From Pyropia haitanensis (taxonomy: Eukaryota; Rhodophyta; Bangiophyceae; Bangiales; Bangiaceae): 64,000 nucleotides of DNA. Positions 45,938-56,793 of this stretch are shown here, one piece after another (position 1 is the stretch's first letter; each line of letters opens with the position of its first letter). The notes under the pieces were generated by a model. That model saw only the letters and a program-made list of their open reading frames with translations, did not search any database and was not told the DNA's origin. Location: NCBI GenBank assembly GCA_008729055.1, contig SDUX01000006.1, positions 567,501 to 631,500 of the forward strand, written 5' to 3'. A program made the translations under genes and the position numbers.

Positions 45938-48101
45938 ACCATGCAAGCTCCCCCCCCCCCCCCTCCCCCCCCCCGGCGGCGGCGGCGGCGGCGGCGGCGG
46001 CCAAGCGCGGCGGCCGTCCGGCGGCGGCGCTCCCCCTCCGCCCCGCCGCCCTCTACTTTGCCCAGTTCACCGCGTTTGCCTCGCCCGGCCGCTTCCTCTC
46101 CGTCTTCCTCCGCGCGTACGGCCTGCCCGACGCGGCCGTCGGCGCCGTCCTCGCCGCGCCGTCCGTCTTGTCGCTCGTGACGCTCGTGGCGGGCGGCGTC
46201 TTTGCCGACGCGGCGCCGTCGGGGGAGGTGCTGCCCATCCTCATTGGCAATGGCGTGTCGCTCGTGTTTTTTGGCGCGCTCGCCGCGGCGGCGGCGCTGC
46301 CACCGCCGGCGCGGCTGCCGTGGCTGGCCGTCGGCGTCGCGGGCGCCAAGGTGTCCCGGTCGCTCGTCAACCCGGTCCTCGACGCGTACGCGCTGCGGTA
46401 CTTGGCCGCGTCGGCGGGTGGCGGCGGCGGTGGTGGTGGTGGTGGTGGTGGTGGTGGTGGTGGCGCCGCGGGCGACGACGCGGTGGCGGCGGCCAAGGCG
46501 CGGTTTGGGGTGGAGCGCGCGGCGGGGGCGGTCGCGTGGGCGGCGACGAGCGTCGCGCTCGGCGCCGCGATTGACGCGGTCGGCTTTGTGCGCGCCGTCT
46601 ACCCGTTCCGGGTGGTCACCACCGTCGGCGTCATGGGGCTGGTGGTGTGGGCGTTTTACGGCCGGGGGGGGGCCGCCCCGCCTGGGGGGGGGGGGGGCAC
46701 CCCGAGGAGGCCCACCCGCTCGTCGCGCCGCCCGCGGCGCCCGCGGCGGCCGCGGCCGCCTATGGCGCCGCCGCCGGCACCCCCCGTGCCGACACCGCCG
46801 CCGCCAGCACGGTCGACGGCGCCGCCGCGGTGGCGGACCGCGTGTCGGCGGGGGCCCCCCCCCCTCCCCCCCCCGCGGCGGGGCCCCCCCCCTCGGTGGC
46901 TCGCGGCGCGCTGGCGCTGGCGGCGTCGCTCGTGGCGACGCCCTACTCGGCCGTCTTCCTCGCGGCGGTGGTGGTGCTCAACGCGGGCACCGCGCTGGTG
47001 GGCAACCTGGCCTTTCTGTTTTGGGTGGGCGACCTGAACGCGTCCAACACGCTGTGCGGCGTCGCGGTGGTCATTACGGTACGGCAAGCCCGGGGGGAAG
47101 GGGAGGGGAGGGGTGAGGGGGGGGGGGAAGCGAATGGGGGGGGCGGAGGCGGGGGGGGGGGGGGGGGGAGGGCAGGGGAGGCGGCGCTGCGACAACCCCG
47201 CGGCGTGCTCGGCGGGCGCCGCTGGGGGAAACCGGCGCGCCGCGGGCTGGGGGGTGCGCAGGTGGGCGGCGGCTGGCCGCTACGCCGGTCGCGTGCGGCT
47301 GCGCGTCGCCACCCGTCCCGCGTTGCGCCGACGGCCAAGGCGAGCCGTGCGTCGTTGTTGCCCCACGCCGCGCTTGCCAGCCGCCTGACCCGCCCGACTT
47401 TTTTTTGCCGTGTCCGCGTCCCGCCTCTCTTGCCGTCCCTCTCACCCACCCATCCTCTGCTGTTGGTGGCTGCCACGATTCCGCTCGCCCGCTCGCGCCC
47501 ACCTGCCCGTGACCATGCCCACCGCCCCCCCCGCCCCCCCCCCCCCCAGGTCCTTTTTGAAGTGCCGCTCTTTGCCATCTCGCCGTGGCTCTCCCGGCGC
47601 CTCACCCCCCCCGCGATGCTCCTCACCGCCATGGCGTGCTACTGCCTCCGCGTGGCGGTGTACGTGCGCATCAGCGACCCGCGGTACGTGCTGCTCGTGG
47701 AGCCCCTCCACGGCATCACGTTTACGCTGATGGAGCTGGCGACCGTCGCGGAGGCGTCCCGCCTGTCGCCGCCCCACCTGCAGGCAACCGGCCAGGCGTT
47801 TATCAGCGTCGTCCGCACGGCGGGCACGATTGCGGGCACGCTCGGCGGCGCGGCGGTGATGCAGGCGGCGGGCTCGGGGGTGGCGTACGGGGGGGCGGGG
47901 GCGGTCGTTGCCGCCGCCGCGGCGGCGTACGCGGCGGTGGCGTGGGGGGGGGGCCCCCGCCGGGGGGGGGCGCCCGCCGCGGCTGAGGCCACCGGCACGA
48001 GCCGCGGCGCCCGCGTCGCGGGCGCACCCTGTGGCCATGCGGAGGAAACTGGGTGTCGTTGCCGGCAAAGGGCGCGGCCACGCGCGGGGCCGCCCCGATG
48101 A
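45938..48101 (+). CDS. Major facilitator superfamily transporter, MFSD6/MFS_1-like
   Basis: After an Ala/Gly/Pro-rich leader, the first membrane helix region ALYFAQFTAFASPGRFLSVF begins at about 46045, followed by LPDAAVGAVLAAPSVLSLVT, LPILIGNGVSLVFFGALAAA and GVAGAKVSRSLVNPVLDAYA. A GGT-encoded Gly loop (46425-46465) precedes RFGVERAAGAVAWAATSVAL. The second half has YSAVFLAAVVVLNAGTALVG and NLAFLFWVGDL. A 471-base intron splits it, then come VLFEVPLFAISPWLSRRLTP, YVLLVEPLHGITFTLMELAT and GQAFISVVRTAGTIAGTLGG. EPLHGITF with the surrounding helices is typical of the MFS_1-like/MFSD6 group. The substrate cannot be inferred. The frame shifts at C runs 45947-45974 and at G runs 46664-46697, so the start at 45938 is provisional. 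Confidence 0.82.
47079..47549 (+). other. Intron in the MFS gene
   Basis: Donor GTACGG at 47079 and a C-rich tract with CAG ending at 47549. The intron is 471 bases, phase 0 and divisible by three, so the frame stays open through it. Removing it joins GVAVVIT to VLFEVPLF, continuing the helix. The interior is G-rich then C/T-rich, unlike the flanking exons. Confidence 0.82.
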
Positions 48102-48157
48102 TCCCCACAACACCACTGCCCGCGCGCGCAACGGCCGTGCGCGCGTCGCCCGCGGGC

Positions 48158-49261
48158 TAGGGATGTGCAGAAAGGCCCGGGACAGATTTGCTGCTGTCTT
48201 TCTCTGCCCGCTGTCGGAAAGAGGGGGACATCGCTCGACAGAGGGACGTCCCTTCCTGAAGCCAAAAAGGACTTCTGAGCCAGGAGCGTTCCCAATTCCA
48301 TCCCTGATTGGCTCAGCACAGTCTGACGCACAACAGCTCCACAGCACCCGCTCCCTTGTCACCGCCTCACCGCCACTGCCCCCCTCCTTACAAAAAAAAA
48401 AAAAAAAATCCCCCGCCCCCCCCCCCCGCCCCCTGGCACGCGGCGGTCGTTCCCCAGCCGCAGCACCCCCCCCGCCCTGACGGGCAGCCCGCACCGGGAC
48501 GCGGCCGCCCGCCACGACGCGGGCGCCGTGGTTGCACGGCGGCCACGAAGGGAGCGGCCGGGAAGGTCCCTGAAAGAGACCCCCACCGCCGCCGCGGGGG
48601 GGTCCCCCCACCGCCGGCGGTTGTCGCTCCACGTGCGGCCCACCGGGGGGTAAGAGGAGGAGGAGGGGGAAAAGGAGGAGGAGGAAGAAAGGGGGTAGAA
48701 GGCGCTCGCCGACGTGGCCGCCGCCGCGGACGCCGCGGGCGCCGCGCCCAGCCGAATGGAACCACCGCCGGCGCCACCGCCGCCACCACCCGACACCGCA
48801 TATGGGTTGCCGCCGCCGCCGCTGCCGCCGCTGCCGCTGCCGCTGCCGCCGCCGCCGCCCCGGCGGGTATCGCCCCCGCCGTCGCCCCAGCCACCGCCCC
48901 ACCCAGGTGTTGTTAACAGCCCGCTGGCTCCGCGGGGGGCGTAGGGGATGAAGAACCATGGTGTTTGGTTGATATGGGGTGTGGTGTGGGAGGTGAGACT
49001 CAGTATCCGAGGCGGACGAAGACGGAAGCAGGGACAGTGATGGCGACGACGAGCAGTCGTTCCGCAAGGAAGGAGAGCGAGCGGCAGTGCGGAGTTGTGG
49101 ACACGTGGTGGGGATATATACTCCATTCCCGTGTGCAAGCCACGTGTCGGAAAGAAACGGAAAGAAATTTCCTGTCACGACATCGCGTAGGAAGGCGACA
49201 GTGAGAGGGGTCGGACATTTCCATGAAATTTCATGACAGATCGTGACATTGCACACCCCTA
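48158..49261. mobile_element. Element E: hAT-like non-autonomous transposon with 8-bp TSD
   Basis: The left end is TAGGGATGTGCA and the inverted right end is TAGGGGTGTGCA (11 of 12 identical), the terminal motif common in plant-type hAT elements. The eight bases on each side are identical: CCGCGGGC at 48150-48157 and 49262-49269. hAT transposases make 8-bp duplications, so family and boundaries agree. The interior has a poly-A tract (48390-48407), a CATTTCC/ATTTCATG palindromic subterminal region at the right, and a Pro-coding GCC stretch (48725-48870). No transposase. It starts 57 bases after the MFS stop codon. Confidence 0.93.
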
Positions 49262-49291
49262 CCGCGGGCCCCCCTGCAGGGGAGGGGTCCA

Positions 49292-50472
49292 GCGCAGTGG
49301 GCTTTGTTGCGGGATCCTCTTCAAGCGCTTTTCAAAAGCAGAACCTTGCAGAAATCACGATCCAGGGCGATCATGAAGTGCCCTAGAGACCCCGTAAAGG
49401 CCGATTTGTTGAAGAAAACGTGATCAACCTTGAAGTCATTATGAACACCTGCTTGGACATGGGGTTGCGATACACCACAAGGTGCGTCTCAGTGCGGGCT
49501 ATACAGTGATGTACTGCACGATGATGTCCACACAGGTCATGACCAATTATTCAAGGTTTATCAAGCTTTCTTCAAGTGCTAATGCACACAGCTCTCGCGC
49601 CGTATTAAGCGTGATCACGCTCTCCTAATAGAAGTACAGCATCGACAAGAGCTTGTAGCCCCCGTTTCACCTGAAGAGTCCCATGTTTCTGGGATTGTTT
49701 CCCGGCATTTATGCAGCTCGCCGGAGTTGATCACGTGAGGCGCACGCCGTATCTCGGCGGCCTGCAGATCTTCCTGAGAGTTTTTTTTCAATTACGCGGT
49801 ACAGTACGCTCCCAACCGTCGGCTTGCTTCTCTCCGACGACACTGACAGGCACCCGAAGCACTTGCGCCGAGACTCGCGGCAGTAATAGACGACAGGGGC
49901 AAAAATCAGCCGCGGCCACGGCCGCCGCCGCGGCCGCCGTCGCGGCCCGATGCGGACTAGAGCCGGCGGGCGGCAGGGGGGACGGGAGGGCGGGAACGTG
50001 GACGTCGGCGGCAGTGGCAGCTGGCGCTGCCAGCGCGACGCCTCCCGCAACTGCAGCCGCTGCCGCTGCAGTCACTGCCGCTGCCTCTGTGGTCACTAAA
50101 GCCTCATGCCCGCGATGCGGTGGTAGTACGCCAGTGTTACCATGCATCTCTGTGGCGTCATCAGCCGGGCCATGGAGATGGATTGTCGGCCGCTCAGGGA
50201 TGGCCGTTGTGGTCCCCGCGAGGACTGTGATCGAGAGTCACCGAAACTTGACATCCAATTGGATGGTCCTTAGTAGGGAATCCATCACCTCCCTTCAATA
50301 TACTTTACCGTATTTGTCAACCTTTTAAGTGTGAGGATCGGCCTCTAATCCACTCAGTTGGGGCGGCGGCCGCCGCGGCGCGTGCGACCACTTCAAGGAA
50401 AATCAAGGTTTGTTCAAGCCCTTCCGGCTTGAAGAGCCGACTGCATGGATCCCGGTTTAGAGCCCACTGCGC
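49292..50472. mobile_element. Element B: shorter relative of element A, 1.2 kb
   Basis: Same ends and order as element A: left block 49292-49610, middle block 49607-49868 and right block 50150-50472. It lacks about 460 bases present in A (42750-43210). Between 49868 and 50150 it carries a GC-rich segment (GCC arrays, Ala/Gly-type sequence) where A has unrelated milder DNA. The left end lies 22 bases beyond the target duplication of element E. No transposase. Confidence 0.9.
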
Positions 50473-50874
50473 AGGCGGCGCTCGCAGCCAATGGCCCCGC
50501 CCCCCCCCCCCAGCTGGGGGGGGTCCAGGCGGCGCGCTCACGCGCCGCCCGCGCCTCTGCCGCGAAGCGCAACGCCGGGCGGCCAATCGGGTGGCGCCGC
50601 GGCGCGGGGTCATCGCGCCGTCTCCACCCCCCGTGTCGGGAGTGGAGGCTGCGTGCCGCCGCCACGGCGCGGCGGGTGGCCCGCCGGGCCACACACCCCC
50701 GCGCCGCCGCCGCCTGCCCGATCCGCCGCCCGCCCTCGCCGCCGCCACCCGCCCGCCGCCACGCCCGCCGCCCCGCCCGCCGCCCCGCCCGCCGCCCCCG
50801 CCCGCCGTTGGCCCGTCGCCCGCCCGCCCGCCCGCCCGCCCGCCCGCCCGCCCGCCCCGCCGGCCGTCCCCCGT

Positions 50875-50906
<32 letters not shown>

Positions 50907-51325
50907 TGCCGCCAGCCCCCGCCGCGGTTGGCTCGTAGCGCCGCACTCCCGCCGCCGTCGGCGCCGTCCTCGCCGGCCACGGGCTGCTCCCTTCTCCGCC
51001 GTGCCCCCCCCCCCCCCCTTTTGTCTCTTTCTCCGTCTACCTCCACTGCCCAGTTCACCCTCCTCGCCTCCACCTCCCCCCCCCCCCCCGGGCTCCTCCC
51101 TCCTCTCCGCCCCTCCCAATCCACTCTCCCCCTCGTCAAGGTGCCGCGCCTTCCCCCTCTCCCCCCCCACCTGCGTGCCGCGACGCGTGGCCCCGTGGCC
51201 ATGGCCGCCCCCCCCCCGGCAGCCAGCCCCCCCCCCCCCCCTCCCCCGCGCGGCTCCCCACCGCCGTCTGCCTCCCCACCCATACCCCACCGTCGACGCC
51301 CGCGGTAGCGCGCACCCCGCCGGCG
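50473..51325. other. Upstream region of the permease gene with (GCCC)n array
   Basis: GC-rich spacer between element B and the permease start. It has a (GCCC)n microsatellite at about 50815-50862 and C/T-rich tracts from 51000 to 51250, typical of the stretch just before starts in this window. A long Ala/Pro frame runs through it but carries no motif. Confidence 0.5.
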
Positions 51326-51567
51326 ATGGCGTTTGTGGTGGCCGCCGCGGCGGCGCCGCGGCGGCCGCCGCCGCGCGCGCCCGCGTCGGCCGCCGCCACG
51401 GGCGGCGGCGGCGGCGGCGGTGGCGGTGGCGGGTGGCGGCGGCGGCCGGCGGCAGCGGCGGCGGCGGCGGCGGCGGTGACGGTGCGCTTGGGTGGCGGCG
51501 GTGGCCGCCGTGGAGGGTGGGTGGGGGGGGGGGGGGGCGCCGGCTGCTGCGCTCGTCGGCATGCTGC

Positions 51568-51607
<40 letters not shown>

Positions 51608-51828
51608 CCCGCCGCCCGCTGGGCGGGTGGCTGCGCCTGCGGGCGTCTGCCGCCGACGGTGACAGTGGCGGCAGCGGGGCTGGCAGCGACGGCAGCGCCG
51701 ACGGCGGCGGCGGGGAGCCGGCGGGTGTGGCCGCGCCGGCGTTGGGGCGGCCGCCGCCGCCGCCGCGGCGGGCTGACCGTGCCGGTGGCAATGGCGTGAA
51801 TGGGGCGGCAGACGCGCCGGCGGCGACG

Positions 51829-51871
<43 letters not shown>

Positions 51872-53293
51872 GCGCGTCGGTGACGAGCGGGTCGCCGGCG
51901 CCGGCACCCCCCCCCCCCTCCCCCCCCCCCCCCGACGATGGCAAGCTCCCCGCCCAGCGCGCGCGCCGCGCCTACTCCAACGTGGACCCGACGACCTTCC
52001 AGCGGCGGCCCGGCTCCCTCCTCGGCGCCGCCGCCCTCATCACGGGCACCACCGTTGGCGCGGGCGCGCTGGCCATGCCCGCCGTCACGGCGAGCAGCGG
52101 CTGGGCGCCGTCATCGGCCGTCCTCGCGGGCGTGTGGGTGCTCGCTGCCGTCGAGGCGCTGCTGCTCGCCGAGACGGCGGTCAACACGCAGTGCGCGCTC
52201 GGCCGGCCGTCGGCGGTGAGCATCCTGTCCATGGCGCGGGCGACGCTCGGCGACGCGGGCGCGGCGGCCACGTCCGCGGCGTACGCGCTCAAGCACCTCT
52301 CGGTGCTCACCGCGTACATGGCGCAGGGGGGGACGATCCTGGCGGAGGTGGCCAGCCGCGCCCTTGCGGCGGGGGGGGGGCGGGCGTGCCGCCCGCGGTC
52401 GGCTCGCCGGTGTTTGCGCTCACCCTTGGTGCGGCGCTGTACTGGGCGTCGGACGCGACGGTGGCGGCGGTGAACAACGCGCTGGTGGTGCTGACGCTCG
52501 TCTGTTTCGGGGGGCTCGTCGCGGCCACGTCGGGCGACTTTTTGCCGGGCACGCTCGCGGCGGGGACCCACTGGGGGTCGGTCCTCCCCGACGCGCTGCT
52601 GGTGCTGCTGGTGTCGCTCGTCTACCACAACGTGGTGCCGTGGGTCGTCAGCTACCTCGAGGGGGACCGGCTCAAGATCCGCGCGGCCATCCTCGGCGGC
52701 TCGGCGGTGCCGCTGCTGTTGTTTGTCATTTGGGACGCGGTCATCCTGGGCAACGCCAACGTGCAGGCGACGGCGGCGGTGGCGGCGGCGGCGGGCACGG
52801 GCGGCCCGCTGTTTGACCCGGTCGCGATGCTCCGCAACAGCGGCGGCGCGACGGGCGGCCTCGCGCAGGGCTTTTCCCTCCTCGCCGTCATCACGTCGCT
52901 CGTCGGCGTCGCGTCGGGGATGGTGGACTTTGTGAATGACGGCTTCCTGTCGGCGGGGCTGCTGACCAACGAGCAGGTGCGCCGCCACGCGTGGGCCGCC
53001 TACGCCGTCACGCTCGTGCCGCCGACGGCGCTGGCGGTGGCGGCGCCCGACATTTTTTTTGGTGCCGTCCGCGTCGCGGGCGTCTTTGGCGTCAGCATCC
53101 TCTTTGGCATCCTGCCGTGTGCGATGGCGTGGCGCCTCCGGCACGGGGGGGGGGGGGGGGGGCGCTCCCGCCCGCCTACCCGCCGCTCGTGCCGGGCGGC
53201 CGCGCGCTGCTCGCGGCCATGATGGTCGGGCCCGCCGTGCTGGTGACCTCTGAGGTGGCGCGGAATGTGGGCGAGCTGCTGCAGCGCTCCTAG
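51326..53293 (+). CDS. Aromatic amino acid (Trp/Tyr) permease, HAAAP family, probably plastid
   Basis: The conserved core starts at about 51990 with RRPGSLLGAAALITGTTVGA and GALAMPAVTASSGWAPSS, the first-helix signature of Trp/Tyr-specific permeases. Then come VWVLAAVEALLLAETAVNT, SAAYALKHLSVLTAYMAQGG, SPVFALTLGAALYWA and PDALLVLLVSLVYHNVVPWV (the conserved YHN-VP motif). SYLEGDRLKIRAAILGGSAV, PLLLFVIWDAVILGN, FSLLAVITSLVGVASGMVDF and GVSILFGILPCAMAWR follow, giving about eleven helices. The roughly 220-residue Ala/Gly-rich N-terminal extension (MAFVVAAAAAPRRPPPRAPA) fits a plastid transit peptide plus linker, as in plant plastid relatives; targeting is inferred. Family members are H+ or Na+ symporters for Trp/Tyr. 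The frame moves at G runs 51523-51537, 52371-52380 and 53145-53162. The last frame ends VARNVGELLQRS, stop 53291-53293. Confidence 0.9.
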
Positions 53294-56200
53294 AGGCGGT
53301 CCAGCGGGACGGCGCGGGGGGGGGAAGGTTCTTGGTGCTGCGACGAAGACCGGAAGCAGTCTGCGGGGACGTATCGTTGTGAGCGCGGAGCGCAGTCGAG
53401 CACGGGCTCCTACGCACGCCCTATCCCCAGGCGCTGCTGTACATTGGTGTAAGTGGTTTTTTCCGTGTACCTCGTCATCTAATTCTTGAAGGAATACGTA
53501 TGAACCGTGGGACTGTACGCTTCAGGTCGGATGTCCAAAACCTATTCCACTCCCCAGGGGACGGAGCAATCTCTGGCGAGCGCGGTTGCATGCAAGGGTG
53601 TCCCCCCCCCCCCCCTCCCCTGCGGCCGCGTCTGTGCGGTGGGGTCGGCACACCTCCCGAGTTTTGTGTACCACATTGAGTGGCTGTTTGTGCCATCCAT
53701 GCATGGAGATTTCTTTCTCGTGGCGGGTGGTCTTTGGGTGGGAGCTGCCTCCACCGCCGCACTTGGGAGCCCCGTCTCCCCTCTGTACCTCATGTTCCCC
53801 CGCGGGTCACCGCTGTGCCCTTTCGGAGAGAATACAGCCAAAAGACATCCAGAAGACATCCAGATGACAGCGAGAAGACAGCGAGAAGGCAGGTTGGGCG
53901 TGTGGTTTTCCCTTCGTTCAGGAACACAAGCAGCGATTGATTTCGTTGTTCCTGCTTCTCATCACTCTTCAACTGCCTTTTGTTTGGGCTCTGAGTGGTG
54001 GGTTCCGCGGCCGCCCCCCGCCTCCGTGTTGCATGGAAGATCACCAGCCTTCAGAGCACGGGTGGCCGCCACGCTCCTTCGTTGGTGAGCCAATGACCAC
54101 GTCCGCCTCCACCCTGCAGGTGATCAGCTGACCATCAGCCGCAGGCCACCACGGCCAGCGCGCGTCGGTTCAGTCGTGGGCCCCCCGCCCCTCCACCTGC
54201 GCCAGTTCTGGACCGCGGACCACTCAGATGCCGCGTGGGCGTCCGTCGAGAGGAGGGGTGCCGGATTGGGAGACTGATTGGTCGATCCTTTGCAGTTAGA
54301 TTGTGGGTGGGGGGGGACCCCAACCAGCGTAGTGGTGGTGAAAGGGTGTTTCAGCAATCGGTCCACAACCGGGATTGCGGGTTGCGGATGCGAATGTGGA
54401 CCCCCTCTCGCGCGGCACGATGCCCCCCAGCATTCTCTATCTGTTTTAGCCTATCGCCTGTAGCCGTGACATCGAGCGACTCATACCGGGCCTACGACCA
54501 TGACGTGAAGCACTATGTGCAGAGCTACAAGAGCATGTCAAGCCGCGGGGTGGACGTCGCCCGACCGTCACCGTGCTGTGCGCCCCACAACACCTGCAAA
54601 AACTCCCCGCAAGATATTGTGGAATCCACAAAGCGTCTGCGGATGACGCCTCAAAACGCACATGCTCCCAGGAGCGCTCAGGATCAGAGTGCTGATTGGC
54701 TGATGCCCGAGTGCACCCCGCATGCTGAGTGTTGATTGGCTGATTCATGCGAAGGCGACGCTGTGCACCGCCAAGTGTCGCGTGTGGTCGGTCAACTTCG
54801 ATTCTGCAAGATCGGAGACAGACGATGTTCCACAGCCATCTGCAAACCTGCTGTGGACTCGTCTGCGAGTGGATGAACACGTCAATACAGGTTTCTCCTG
54901 AACCTCCGATTCAGCACCACTGCGCAGGTGCCCTTCCTGGGCACGCGTCGCGGACCCTGCGTGTACCACGCTCTCAGCAGGCCGTAGCGGCCCCCCTCTG
55001 CGGATCTCAGGCTGTCGGGCCCTCCCCCCGACGGCGCGCCCCTTGCCTTTTTCGGCACCCCACGAGGGCCCCACCCCCACCCGACGCGGGCGGTGGTCCA
55101 AGGAGCACCCCGTCCAGGCCGACCCGTCCCCCCCACACCCTCGCTCCCTTTCCTTTGGAACCCCCCAGGTGGCCAACCGCGTTTGTCGGAGGACCGACGT
55201 GCGCTTCAGCGCGCGCGTCCGCGCCGACCCGCTCCCACAACCGGTTGCTAATAGCGGAGCGCATCCGCCACCCCCCCCCCCTCCACCCTCCGCGCGCACG
55301 CGCGGGAGTGGGGGTGGCGGCGCAGCGGGTGGGGGGAGGCTACCCAACCCGCCTCCCTCCTCGCGTGTGCGCGTGCTCTCCGCCCGGGAGCGCCCACCCA
55401 ACCCGTCAGGCACGCAGCGCGCCCTTTTCTTGTCTTTTTTTATTTGCTGTTGTTTTGTGCTCGCCGGTAGTGGGCTGTGTCCCTGTGAAGAGGGGGGAGA
55501 GTGGGGGGGGGGGTGGGGGGTTCGCCGTGCCCCGCAGGCGGTGGGTGGCCGACCGCTCGTACGCGCCGCCACCTGTCGGCCGACGCGACGAGCGCCACCA
55601 GACAGGCCGGCGTGGGCGGCGGCCGCACGCGGTGTTGCCACCCCCACCGCGGCGGCCGCACGCGGTGTTGCCACCCCCACTGCGGCGGCCGCGGGGAGGG
55701 GTGCCCCCCCCCCCAACGCGGTCCCCCGGGTCGTGGCGTGGAGGTGCCCCCCCCCCCCCCCCCCCCCCCCCACCCGCCCCCCCCCCCCAGACCCTTCTCA
55801 AACCACCCACTGCGGGGGCTGGCTCCACGCGCCGCCACTGCCGCCGCGCCGTGTGCCGGCCGCAGGAGAGGGCGGGCGGTAGCGGTGGGGGGGGGGGGGG
55901 GGTGGGGGGTGAGTGGCGGTGGGAGACGAGTGAGGGGGGGGGGGGGGGGAGGGTGGCGGAGGGGCTGTGGTCGCGGCGGTCGGCCGCGACGGCGCGCGGC
56001 GGGCCCGGCCGGGCGGGTCGGACCGCGCGCGCGCGGCGCGTGCGCGGGGCGGCCGCGGGGCCACCAGGCCGGGGTGGGGGTGGAGACGTGGCTGCTGTGC
56101 CGCCGAGGGGGGAGTGGGTCGGGGGGGGGGGGGGGGGGAGGAAGCACCGGGGCTTGCGCACGTGCCTGTGGCCGCAGTGTGGGGATGATGCACGCACTGG

Positions 56201-56793
56201 TGGGGAGGGGGGGGAGGGGGGGGTGGGGCGGGGGCTGGGAAAGACGTTGGGGGGGGGGACCACGACGGGCGGTGGGTGGGGGCGAGCGTGCATCGCGCGC
56301 TTTCGCCACACCACCGCGCTGGGCCGCCCGCCACCGCTATTGCTACTGCTACCGCTACCTCTGCCGCTACCACCCGCCGCTGGCTAGCCGTCGTCATTGC
56401 GACCGCGACCGCCACCCCCCCCGTGGAGGCGGCGGCCATCACCACCGCCACGCCCACGTGGAGCCGCACATCCAACCTCGTGGCCACTTGGCGGCGTCCG
56501 GCACGCACGGCGCGGTAGCTGTGGGGGTGCCCGCACCACCACCCATCGTCCTACGGCTGCCGCCTCTGCCGCTGCGGCTCGACCGTTGCACGGTATCGCA
56601 CGGAGGCGTCGAGCCGCGGGCGACTCGGCAGGAGGGAGTGGGGGAACGGGTGGAGAGGGGGGCGTGAGGCAAAGAGGGTACGCCGGCTCGGGGGAGTGCG
56701 GGGCACGGTGGCACGATTGTTGCCACCGGTGCCCATCCGACGCACGGTGCCCCCCCCCCCCCCGTCGCGCATCCCCCCCTCGCGGTCGCGGCC
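53294..56793. other. Intergenic region with orphan transposon end and C-rich DNA
   Basis: 53294-54900 is of mild composition with no recognisable gene. Two ATTGG boxes lie at about 54692 and 54735 in a short imperfect repeat (TGATTGGCTGAT). An isolated copy of the transposon terminus (GCACCACTGCGC) ends at 54925. 54930-55480 has overlapping Arg/Pro frames. 55490-56250 is G- and C-run DNA with a 33-bp repeat. 56330-56480 is a degenerate GCTAC/CCG array preceding the bZIP gene. Confidence 0.45.
55617..55690. repeat. 33-bp tandem repeat, 2-3 copies
   Basis: The units contain GGCGGCCGCACGCGGTGTTG and CCACCCCCAC, repeated head to tail; the third copy is partial. Confidence 0.8.

Noticed and set aside
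42418..50480. 8-bp target duplications for elements A, B and D if the ends start at CAGTG
   Set aside because: The flanking octamers differ for each copy, so an hAT assignment based on CAGTGG-like ends is not supported by duplications.
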